A DNA stretch of 64,000 bases, taken from NCBI GenBank assembly GCA_036874045.1, contig CM072343.1:17318001-17382000 (forward strand), given 5' to 3'. Position numbers and translations under genes: made by a program. The notes below the pieces were generated by a model. It searched no databases. It was not told the origin of the DNA and saw only the letters and a list, made by a program, of their open reading frames with translations. This DNA is from Cymodocea nodosa (lineage: Eukaryota; Streptophyta; Magnoliopsida; Alismatales; Cymodoceaceae). Shown piece by piece: positions 1 to 11,200 of the stretch. Position 1 is the first letter of the stretch, and the number at the start of each line of letters is the position of its first letter.

Positions 1-3000
1 CTGATACCTATATCTCTCTATGTTTCTATTGAGGTTGTCAAGGTCCTGCAAGCCATGTTCATTAACCAGGACCTTCATTTGTATGATGAGGAGACATGCA
101 ACCCAGCACAAGCCCGGACATCAAATTTGAATGAGGAGCTGGGTCAAGTTGATACCATATTGTCAGATAAAACTGGCACCTTGACTTGCAATCAGATGGA
201 CTTTTTGAAATGTTCTATTGGAGGAGTTTCCTATGGTATCCGCTCTAGTGAAGTTGAAGTTGCTGCTGCAAAGTGGATGGCCTCAGAGGCATCTGATATT
301 CATGACAGAGGCAACATGACTCAAGATGTATGGGAGAATAATAAGGTTAATCTGAGGGCATCAGAGATTGAAATGGAGCATGATATTATGTTTAGGAATG
401 ATAAGGCACAAAAGCATATGATAAAAGGTTTCAGTTTTGAAGATGATCGCCTCATGAATGGAAATTGGCTGAAGGAGCCTAATGCAGATAATATTCTGTT
501 ATTTTTCCACATACTTGCACTCTGTCATACTGCTATTCCAGAACCAAATGAAGAAAATGGTACTTTCAAATATGAGGCAGAATCACCAGATGAGGGTGCC
601 TTTCTTGTTGCAGCTAGAGAGTTTGGGTTTGAGTTCTGTAGGAGAACTCAGTCAAGTGTATTTGTCCGTGAAAGATACCCTTCATTCTCACAGCCAATAG
701 AAAGGTCTGGGTGATGACTTGCAAGCAGTTTTTTTCCTATTTTCTTTGCATATCCAGTACCATGCTTACCTGCTCTTTTATTATTAGGGAGTACAAGATT
801 CTCAATTTGCTGGAATTCAGCAGCAAAAGGAAGAGAATGTCAGTAATCGTACGTGATGAGGAGGGGCAGCATCTTCTGCTTTGTAAAGGTGCAGACAGGT
901 CTGACCAACCTCATCTATAAACTGCACTATTGATCATTATTTCTCTTTTCTTTCGGCTTGTATTGATTTGTCTGCTTCAGTAATTTGATCTGTTTGTGAA
1001 ACATGTGCAGTATTATTTTTGAAAGACTGGCTAAAAATGGCAGAAAGTACGAAGAGGAGACAACAAAGCAACTAAATGAATATGGAGAGGCAGGCTTGCG
1101 GACATTGGCTCTTGCATATAGGAAACTTGAGGAATCTGAGTATCATGCTTGGAATGCTGAATTTGTTAAGGCAAAAACTACCATAGGGCCTGATAGAGAA
1201 GCCCTACTGGAGCATGCTTCTGAGTTGATGGAAAAAGACTTGATTCTTGTAGGAGCAACTGCTGTGGAGGACAAATTACAGAAAGGGGTAAAAATTCTGA
1301 TTCCAGTTGAGTTATTTGTCTTATGATGGTTCATTTGTGTTGATAGTTGTTCCATTTCTTTGAAAAGGTTCCTCAGTGCATAGATAAGCTAGCACAAGCT
1401 GGCCTCAAGATTTGGGTTTTGACAGGTGACAAGATGGAAACAGCCATTAACATAGGGTGTGTTCTCTCTTTATGAATGAATGTCTTTGGTATCATTATGC
1501 TGAACAATTATCTATGAACTTTGTAATCAGAAAAGTTCAAACATTATGTATTCAAGTCCTTGTCCACTGTAGGTTTGCATGCAGTTTACTTCGACAAGGA
1601 ATGAAGCAGATATGTTTATCCACAATGAATGCTGACTTGATTGCTCAAGATGCCAAGAATGTATGTAATTTTAATGTCTGTAATTACTATATGGATTCCC
1701 TGTGCAATTGACATTGCTTGAAATGTTCTACCACTGCTCAGGCTGTAAAGGAGAATATTTTGATGCAAATCACTAATGCCACTCAAATGTTAAAGCTGGA
1801 GAAGGACCCTCATGCTGCATTTGCCTTGATTATTGATGGGAAAACTCTAACTTATGCTTTAGAGGATGATATGAAACTTCAATTTTTGAATCTGGCTGTT
1901 GATTGTGCTTCTGTCATATGCTGCAGGGTCTCTCCAAAGCAGAAGGCACTGGTACCATTCACTACTTGCTGGTGTTCTTGGCAGAAGGCACTAAATGTAA
2001 GTCAGTTTTGATGATGATATTCCATTTCTTGTTCTCAGGTAACTCGATTAGTAAAACAAGAAACACACAAAACAACTCTAGCAATTGGTGATGGTGCAAA
2101 TGATGTTGGCATGATTCAAGAGGCAGATATAGGCATTGGTATCAGTGGAGTGGAAGGAATGCAGGTCAATTGTTATATAATTCATTTCTTGTACATGTTG
2201 GATTGGCCCTGTTTATCACAAACAAATTTCATTGCCAATCTGTAGAATCACAAGCCTTATTTTTTGCAGGCAGTGATGGCTAGTGACTTTGCCATTTCCC
2301 AATTTCGGTTTCTAGAGCGCCTTCTTGTTGTTCATGGACATTGGTGCTATAAGAGGATAGCTCAGATGGTATGCAATCAGTTTTTTCATACTCTTTTGTA
2401 TCTTTTATTCTAGTTATTATATTTTATTGATTTTTACTTATGAACTATATATTATTTTTGTCTACAGATTTGCTATTTCTTTTATAAAAACATTGCATTT
2501 GGACTTACACTATTCTATTATGAGGCATATGCGAGCTTCTCAGGGCAGTCTGTCTATGATGACTGGTATATGCTACTATTTAATGTTATCCTGACATCAT
2601 TGCCTGTCATATCACTTGGAGCTTTCGAGCAAGATGTGTCATCTGAAGTTTGCTTACAGGTTTGTGTCAACTCTTGAAATGAACTCAATTGAAAGAAAAA
2701 TATTGCATCTAACATGAATGACAAGTTTGTGGGTAGGGTTATAAAATCTGTATAAGTAAAATGCCTAATTGAAGAGGGGAAAATACAAATTTACATAAGA
2801 GTTGGGAGCCGTTTGGAAATGCATAAAAATCTAAGCTGCTAATATCATCAGTATCACAATTCCTGTGTCCTTCTAACCAACCTTGGATAAAAGATGGAAG
2901 TACATTTTGTTTTGACCTAGTGACCTAATCATTTCATTAAGAGAGCCCACCATTTTACGGGTATCCCTTGTTGTATTTTTTTAATAATACTTTTCATTCT

Positions 3001-6000
3001 TTGGGTGATGTAAATGGACATGTTGGGGAACAAAATATAAGATATAAGAGTATTAGGGTTATTACTATAATAGGACAATTGAATTTTCATTTAAGTTCTA
3101 TGTATATGGCTGTAATCCTTCATCAGTGAATTAATCATCATTATTATTTTCTCTCATGTGGTACCAGTGCTCGGAAAAAAAACCCTAGGGCATGTCACCT
3201 CATTGTCCACCATAGGAAAATCCACTTCCAGCCACCCTTCCATCCTTTTTAGCATCACCACCCCTCCCAGCCACTTCCCAATGCTGCCACACCACCATCA
3301 GCCCACTGCCAACCTGCCAGGCCTCTCACCAACCTGTCACCCCCTCCCTTCAATCCTTTTTAGGACTGGTCTGCATGTCCTACCAGGGCCAGTTCCTTCC
3401 CTTGTAGCTGTTGCCCGGGCTGGCTATTACTCTTCCTGCCATCACCAGCCCTAGCCAGTGGTCATAGGCTTGGAATCTACTCTTGTACCATTTGTGAGGA
3501 TGAGTATCTCCTTTCAAACTTCCCAGCCATCTTTCTGTCACTAAAACTCACCCAATGGCTCTCTACTGTCTAAAACATTTTTTCTTGTGTAAACTGCTTC
3601 TTCTCTAGCCAAATCAGACTTGGTTTCTCTAGATTTCATCAGATCAGATCATATTTATTGACTTTTTGACCCTAAAATAGATACTAGTGACACACTTGTG
3701 AAGAATCTAAGTGGTATATTAAAAAATTTGAATGGAAAGCACTATCCATTCTGGATTCAATTTCAAGAAATTCCTTCTCAAATGCAAGTTGAAGCATCCA
3801 ATCCCACGTACTCCCTTCCTTGTTAATGTGAAGGATTTCACGTATGATGAATGATGTGTAGCAAATGCAACAGTTATATTGTAGATGATCAATACTATAG
3901 ATCTACCCATTGTACATGGTGTTGTGCTATTAGAGTCGATAAAGAATATCTAGGATATGCTAAAGACCACATATGATCATGAGAAGAATATCAGCAAAGT
4001 TTTTAATGTGTACAAGAAGATTTCCGCAGATCAGTTTAAGTCCCTTTACCATATTCACTAGAATGACATTGTAAAACATGAATTTAGCCATAGCATTGCT
4101 AAATTTCTTCCTAACATTACCCCATATTCCTTTCAAAGTTTTTTAGTTTGACTTCTCTATGGCATTGACAACAGTATCAGGATTGTCAAATATTTAGTTG
4201 TACGTTTGAAACTTTTTAGCAATTCTATGGCTTCTTGCATGCCTAATGCCACTACCACTGCTATTATCACATTCCCATCTTGTACTCCTACCTCCAAAAC
4301 TATGCATCTGCTCTTTGCCCTAAGCTTTAAATCTGAACTGCCAACAATAAGTTAATCCTTGTACTGGCAAAGTTTGGTGAGATCAGTCATCCGTGGTTGG
4401 TGAATCTCCAATTCATCTAGTGGAATGTGGAAAGCAATGAAATGATCCTAAACTGAGTGATCACCCTGACAAACAATAAAAATCTACTTGTAAAAATAAA
4501 AAACTCTTATGTTATTCTTGATGTTCTTATATGTTGTCTTCAAGGTGTCTCATATCTTCACCAGTTTGGAGGATTCTATACTGTTAATCATCCAGGTATT
4601 GACAAAGGTATCATCCACTAACTAATCTTCTTGTGTTGAGTTCTTTACATCCGGAGGAGGGTCGTGTAAAGGATCTAGAGGCAGTAGCAGTCGTGTCCCA
4701 GCTTATTTCATGAGCTAAGCAGGGAAGAAACGACTTGGCTTTTTGTAACCAATGGCAGCTACAGTAAGAGACAACCCTGTGGGGGTCACAGGCCAGCCCT
4801 GATGACCTGGAAAGAGAGATAAGTGGCTGGAGGGAAGGTGCAATAGCCCTAGATGAGGCTACAGGAGATAGACCCAACCCTAGAAGGTCCAGTTAAGCAG
4901 GCCTAAGGCTTAGGAGGAGGGCCGTTACAAGAGAAGCTAGAAGGCTGGTAGGAGGCCAACAACCCTAGATGGAGAGAAGCTAGAAGGTTGTTTGACAAGT
5001 TGAAAGGCCTGGTGGAGTCACCAGTTGGCTAGGGTTTTTTCTGGAGATGACTGTTGTTGCCTTCAAGCTTCCAGAACTCTGGTAATATGTAAGATTAAGG
5101 AGATAATGATCATTAGATTCACTAATAAAGGGGAATTACATATTTATAGGGTATTGGATAAATAAATATCCAATTACCCATGTATGCAACACACATACAC
5201 CATATAACTCTAAATATAGATATAATAACTCTAACAAAATTAATGCGGCATGTTGTATGGTCCCACATTGGAATGAATGTAGAGGTCATTTGTTTTATAA
5301 TGTGATGGGCTCTTCACTCATTGTCATATAATTTTGAGTTGAATATAATAGCAAAGCATCAGAATCTCACACGTGCCTATAATTTGTTTATGAGTTTGAA
5401 TACTTTGCCTTAATAGTGAAAAGGGAACACTTGTTGGTTTAAGAACTCACCACAAGTGCGGAGGAGTGTTTGATAGTTCCATATTGAAAAGAATGTAGAG
5501 GTCAGAATCTTATAATGTGGTAGACTTTTCACTCATTATCATATGATTTTAAGTTGAATCTTTTCAAGTCATATGGTAAAATTTTAGAAAAACATAATTA
5601 AACAAATACTAAGACATGTAACTATAATTACAAAAAATCAATTTAAATTTGTGTCAAATAGATTAGCAATGGAAACTATTAATCTACTTAAACAACTAAT
5701 TAAATATCTTAAAACTAGGAAAATGGACCTCCATATGGATTCATTGATTTAAAAAAGACTTATGATAGAATTCCTAGACACTTGTTATGATAAATATTAG
5801 AAAGCAAAAGAGTAGTTGCTAGTTATATTAATATTATCAAAGACATGTATGATAATGTAGTACTAGTGCCAAAATTGTAAAAAGGAAGACAAAAGAATTT
5901 GTAACTAATATATATTTACACCAAGGATTATCCATAAATTATTATCTATTTATCGTAATTATGAATGAAATAACTAAGAAAATTCAAAAAGAAAGACCTT

Positions 6001-7512
6001 AATGTATATTATTTGTTGACTACAAGTTTAGTTAATGAAAGTAAAACAATAATAAATTCTAAATTAGAATTATAGTGAGATATTTTAAGTTCCAAAAGGT
6101 TTGACTAAGTCAAAACAAAATACATAGAGTTTAAGTTTTGCAATAATAGAAATCGTGATGAACACATAAAATTAGATATTCTGGTAATTATATTTAGGAT
6201 CTATATTAAATAGCAATAAAGATATTATAAAAGATGTTATTCATAAAATTAAAAAAGACTGGATGAAATTGTGAAATGCATTTGGAGTATAATGTAATAG
6301 GAGAATATCTTCAAAATTAAAAGAACGATTCTATAGAACATGGTCTTTGCCTAATTATACTTCATGGCACTAAATGTTAAGCCAATAAATATGAACATGA
6401 GCATAAAATTAATGTTATGGAATGAAGATGGATGCATAGTAATATACTAAGAGAAAAGTCAAAAAAGTTGACTTTTCTCTTATTTCATTGGGATTAGATT
6501 GGGAGTGACACCAATTGAAGATATTAAAATAAAAGAAAATTATCTTAGATGGTTTGGACATATTCATTAAAAGCCTATAGATACACTTATGAGGAAAAGT
6601 GAATTAATTGATAATACAGATGAGATCAAAATAGGTAGAGGAAATTAAAAAACTACTTGACTAAAAGTAAATTAATTAATAATATTAGGTGAGATGAAAA
6701 TTAAAATTACATAAATTAACAATAGATTTTTCTATGGATAAAAATAAATGAAAGGTTTCATGTGGCCAACCTCATATATTAGGATAAAAACATTGATTGT
6801 TGTCATTTTGCATTGTCTCTATATTTCTGACCCATTCTTCATTTTTTGTTTGCAGTTCCCAGCCTTGTATCAGCAAGGGCCAAAGAATCTGTTCTTTGAT
6901 TGGTATAGGATACTTGGGTGGATGGCAAATGGTGCATGCTCATCTCTTATTATATTCTTCCTCAGCATAAACATGTTCGACTGTCAGCCATTTCGGGCTG
7001 ATGGACAGATAGCCGATATAGCAGTCATCGGAACGACCATGTTCACATGTATCATATGGGCTGTCAATATTCAGATTGCTCTTACCATGAGCCACTTCAC
7101 ATGGATACAGCACCTGTTTGTCTGGGGAAGCATCTCAACGTGGTACCTGTTTCTGCTTGGATACGGCATGTTTGTTGGAATCTCCTATCAGATCCTAATG
7201 GAAGCTCTTGGACCAGCCCCCATCTACTGGATTGCAACGCTTCTGATTTCTGCATCTTGTAACCTTCCCTATCTGGTTCACATATCATACCAGAGGTCAG
7301 TCAATCCAATGGACCACCATGTGATACAGGAGATGAAGTACTATAAGAAGGACTTGGAAGACCAGCATATGTGGAGCAGAGAGAAAAACAAGGCAAGGCA
7401 AAAGACCAAGATTGGCTTTACAGCCAGGGTAGATGCCAAGATAAGGCACTTGAAAGGAAAGTTGCAGAGGAAAACCTCATCTCTGGGGCATTTTTCATTA
7501 CCAACTTCATGA
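1..7512 (+). CDS. P4-type phospholipid-transporting ATPase (flippase, ALA family), 3' part
   Basis: P4-ATPases flip phospholipids from the outer to the inner leaflet of secretory and plasma membranes, with an ALIS/CDC50 beta subunit. The gene enters in frame at base 1 ([11 protein letters not shown], the conserved segment before the catalytic loop). Exons: 1-704, 788-898, 1011-1287, 1368-1456, 1573-1660, 1742-1951, 2039-2164, 2270-2368, 2468-2659, 6856-7512 (stop). All junctions are GT-AG and in phase, giving 850 visible residues. Seen: the phosphorylation motif DKTGT (Asp codon 166-168), KGAD in the nucleotide domain, TGDKMETA, the hinge [16 protein letters not shown], and the C-terminal membrane domain ending in a basic tail. 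The family is about 1,200 residues long, so the actuator and N-terminal parts lie left of the window. Similarity by memory is to the ALA4-7/9-12 group; the exact paralogue is uncertain. No coding damage is visible. The last intron is 4,196 bp and repeat-filled. Confidence 0.93.
3020..4600 (+). mobile_element. Ty1-copia-like LTR element fossil in flippase intron 9
   Basis: A plant LTR-like 3' end finishes near 3158 and is followed at once by a sequence close to the initiator-tRNA-Met primer binding site (tggtaccagtgctc). Downstream, around 3700-4150, the plus strand shows remains of a copia-type gag: an LNGKHYPFW-like segment and a following YDHEKN-like segment. The copy is old and heavily broken, and no protease, integrase or reverse transcriptase is recognisable. 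Boundaries are approximate. It lies in the sense orientation inside the intron. Confidence 0.5.
4600..5240 (-). mobile_element. LTR plus leader of a second LTR-element fossil, antisense
   Basis: Read on the minus strand, an LTR-like block (about 5237 to 5087, starting TGTTAGAG and ending near TTACA) is followed by a primer-binding-site-like sequence (attaccagagttc) and an untranslated leader-like stretch. The opposite orientation to the fossil on its left shows that at least two insertions contributed to this intron. It is truncated and broken; only the 5' end of the element is present. Confidence 0.4.
5248..5570 (+). repeat. Two diverged copies of a roughly 100-bp repeat
   Basis: A block containing 'cccacattggaatgaatg', 'gtagaggtca', 'ttataatgtg' and 'cattgtcatat' at about 5248-5345 recurs with moderate divergence at about 5473-5570. 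The spacing is roughly 225 bp. This kind of sequence is common in plant LTR termini, so it may be LTR debris. It lies in the last flippase intron. Confidence 0.5.
5725..6800 (+). mobile_element. 5'-truncated LINE (non-LTR retrotransposon) remnant
   Basis: The plus strand carries a decayed plant LINE reverse transcriptase. Visible pieces in order are a [11 protein letters not shown]-like segment (about 5750), a segment around the lost catalytic FADD region (about 5930-6030), a SKTKYIEF-like segment (about 6100), and the C-terminal LRWFGHI-like segment (about 6545). A GTTGT-rich tail follows near 6790. Multiple stops and frame changes make it non-functional. The tail ends only about 50 bp before the splice acceptor of the last flippase exon (6855). 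A related 3' end sits in the receptor-kinase intron at 28626-28895. Confidence 0.72.
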
Positions 7513-8224
7513 TAGTGTTGCCTCAGTTCTCTTTCTCTTTCTTTTTCTATGGTATTCCTGCACCTCTTGTATTTCCTTCTTCAATTTTTATTTTTTTTTT
7601 ATTTTTCATTTTCCATAGCAGAGAAGAAGCATTGTCAGTGTATAACACTCATATGAAGTGCTGTCGAATTAGGCATTTAGGAGAATAGTTTAGATATTAT
7701 ATGTTGCTTCCAAGTCATTGTAACAAAAATACGTTCACAACCTTTCATTCTTTTATTTACATGTGTTGAGTATTTTTTGCATGAAATAATCATTCCACTG
7801 CCGAAAATCTAAATTATATGAAACAGTTATTACCTCTGTGATGTTGAATTGATGTAACCTTATTGCAAAAAGGTTTTTGAGAAATTACAAAAATAAAGGA
7901 ATTTTTAAAAAAGATATCAATTTGCGGTAATCAAATGTTTTATCTTATTTTTTTAAAAAAAATCATTCTTGATAATTCGCTGGGGGTAGACATTGCGCCA
8001 CGTCAGCTTCAAGTGGGTCCCACCAGTACTCTTTTGTCGATACCTTTTCTTCCTTTTTTTTTTTTAATAGTTATGGATTTTTCTTCCACTCTTTCTCTCC
8101 AATGGCGAAGTCTCTTGCCCGGCCATGATCGTTGGTCACTCTCCGCATCTCTCGCTCGCGAACTCCCGTCGAGGTCGAGGTCGAGGTCGAGGTCGAGGTT
8201 TGCAGCAGGAAAAGGTACGAGTCG
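7513..8224 (+). other. Flippase 3' UTR and intergenic / promoter region of the hydrolase
   Basis: The first part is the T-rich 3' UTR of the flippase, without a clear single poly(A) signal. The second part (about 7980-8224) is GC-richer and is probably the 5' UTR of the downstream hydrolase, with two out-of-frame upstream ATGs at 8102 and 8125. The ATG at 8102 opens an 8-codon reading frame that stops before the main start; the one at 8125 overlaps the main start. No clear TATA box was found. Confidence 0.5.
8168..8197 (+). repeat. (GTCGAG)5 tandem repeat in the hydrolase 5' UTR
   Basis: Five perfect copies of the hexamer gtcgag lie 28 bp upstream of the proposed start codon at 8225. Being a hexamer it keeps frame, so copy-number change would not shift the overlapping upstream reading frame that begins at 8125. 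Confidence 0.9.
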
Positions 8225-11200
8225 ATGGCGTCCATCATCATCGCCCCCACAAGAGTCACCCTGCTTCCCAGATTCCCGCTGGTACGCTTCCCCATTCCAG
8301 TAAGGTCTCTGTTCCATCCTACTCGCCTCCACTGCACTCGTTCCTTGTCTGTTTCGGGCGTTTCTGATTCCCCGGGAATGGAATAGTCGGAAGAAAGAAG
8401 AAAGGAACTTCCTTTTACGGTTTCCGTTTTTTTTTTTTTTGTGGGGTGGGGGATCTTTTAAAAGGGAACTTCCTTTTTTCGTGCGTAGAATGGAATTGAA
8501 ACCCGGATTTGTGATGGGAATTTAGTAATGTACCGACCTAAGAAATGATATAACAAAATTGTCTCCACACCCTTGTTTTCTCTCAGTGTGGAGATGGTAT
8601 TGCGTTTGCTCTTGTGGCTCCCATCCATTTTGATAGTTTTGCAGCTGTATGTTTCAAGGAAGGGCATATCAGAGCGTCCGATCCCAAATATCTTCAGAGC
8701 AGTCAGAGATCATATTTATAGGCACGGGCACAAGCGAAGGGATTCCTCGCGTCAGCTGTCTTACCAACTCCTTGAAGAAATGTGAGGTAATGCATCTGCA
8801 GAACGGTTTATATTGCCTCTTGATTTGGGCTGTACTTTTCTGATTTCCTATCGCAGCTGTTGGTTGTGTTGGTGTTTTCAGGTCTGTTCAAAAGCAACAG
8901 AACCGGGCAATAGAAATCGGAGACTTAACACTAGTATCCTTCTTCGCCATATCAACTCTTCTGGAAAGTTCAATATACTTGTTGATGCTGGAAAGTACGT
9001 GCCTTTTTGTTCCATCTGCTACCATTACATGTTTATATTCCTCTTGGGTGAACGAGAAAGCAGTATGTAGACTTTGTCTGCATTATTGCCTAGCGAGAGT
9101 TGTTATATCATTTTTCCTACTTCATTTCAGTCATTTCTCTGTGTACTTTTTTGCTACTAATATTTTCTTTTGTGGTCTCAGTAACTTTTAATGTCCATCT
9201 TTTTTTGAGGAATCATAATTTGTCTACTTGCAGATTTTTCTACCACAGTGCTCTACGTTGGTTTCCTTCTCTTGGGTAAGCTTACATTGTTACATAGATA
9301 TATACACCAGTTATTGTGTTCCAATTTTATCAGATGTCTCCGAATAGACATACACCACTTATTGTGTGATATATAAGTTCCCTGAGAGAAGTTCTCCTTC
9401 TTGTCCATTCCAAATTCAAAAGAACTTTGGCTATTTATAAACTGTTTGAATTTGCTAATAAACCAATCTTGCACCTAAAGCTAAATTCTTTTTAACAATG
9501 ATAATTTTTGCATTTACCAAGATTCAAACCTTGGTGGGAGCTAAGAGCACTGCTGCTCCTAGTAGTCAACTGAGCTATTTCAGTTGGTTGTTTTGTGCCT
9601 AAGGCTAGGTACTTCATGGAACTTTCAATGCCTGAAACCTGAAGTTATATTTATATTCATAGCCAAGCTTCTTTCCATGATTCCTCTTGTCATTCACAAG
9701 TTTTGGTCTCTCAATTCTGTAGATTTGCTTGCTTAACTTATTTTATTTCCTCACTTGTCCTGTTTATTCATATAATTAATTATTTTCACATGATAGTAAT
9801 ATTAGTGTTTCCTATTTTTCTCAGGTTACGGGTAATTGATGCCGTCATTATTACACATTCTCATGCAGACGCAATTGGAGGTATAACATTTGTTGCAGAC
9901 AGTTGAAATTCTCTAATCGAAAGTACCTTGATACTTCACTTTGAAAATGACTTAATCGGTTTGGTGATTATAATGTGAGTTAATGAAACCAAATAAGATT
10001 CCTGAAGTTACAAATACTTTCACATACATGGTCCAATACTTTGATCATCTATACAAAGGAAATCTATTTTTAGCTATACTTTTAATAAATATAACCAATG
10101 GAGAGAAGTATACAAGGCTAAACAATCTTTCTTTGTTTGATCAAGAAAAGGGCACTAAGCACACAAACATTGAATATCAACAAGAGAAGAAACATGTATT
10201 CAGTTTACCTCAAAACCATGATAAAAGACATGATTGCATCTAAAAATTACAAAAATTAATTTTTTGCTATAGCGTTATGCAACATATATGAAGTATAAAC
10301 ATATTTTTTAGTAAGATTTGTGCTCTTCAATATATTTTGATTGGACTGGAAAATAACTAATAGGCTGTTACTGAGAATCTTTTATATACAAGGCAACATT
10401 ATAATTGTATCACATCAATTAACCAAAAATAGGAATGGCTCATCCTTAACTTCAACTAGATTTATCACAATTAAACACATTCAGATGATCTATTTTAGTG
10501 AAAGTGAGAATGTGTGACACAAAAATTCTTAGTACAAAACTTTCTTCCAAAATATGTTTCCATATGTTATAGCTCTCACAATCTAAAGAGTTTTCCTCTG
10601 TTAGGAGACTTTTTCTCTATATTGGTGTAAATTTATTTTCGTACTTGTTTTCTCAAGACTGTTTGTGTAATGAAGTGGCTACATTTGAACATTGCATGTG
10701 TGGGATTTTATCACTTTACATGATATTATATAATACCATTTACGTAGAGTAAAATAATTTCTATTCATATTCTAAAGTTTTTTGTGCAGGTCTGGATGAT
10801 CTTCGTGATTGGACCAATAATGTTCAACCACAAATTCCAATTTATGTGGCAAAGAGGGATTTTGAGGTCAATCAAATTCTTTAACTTTGACTTTTAATTT
10901 GTTTTGACAATTTCATATTTACATGCTGATATTGCATGGTTTTTCTTGTAATATAACCTCTTTCAATACAGTATGTTTTTTGGTACCTGATTTGAAGGAA
11001 TGTGGAAAATATATACAAATATCAAACATGTAATTGTGTCATATTATATTACTTTGGTAAAATATCTAAATCAAGACCTTCTTCAATTATCTATTACGTA
11101 AGGTAGATGCATACTGTAAGTTTATGTGTTTTGAAAATATGATGACTTATCAGGTCTTTAAAAATTTTGGAAGTCATTTATTCTATTGATTTGATTTCTT

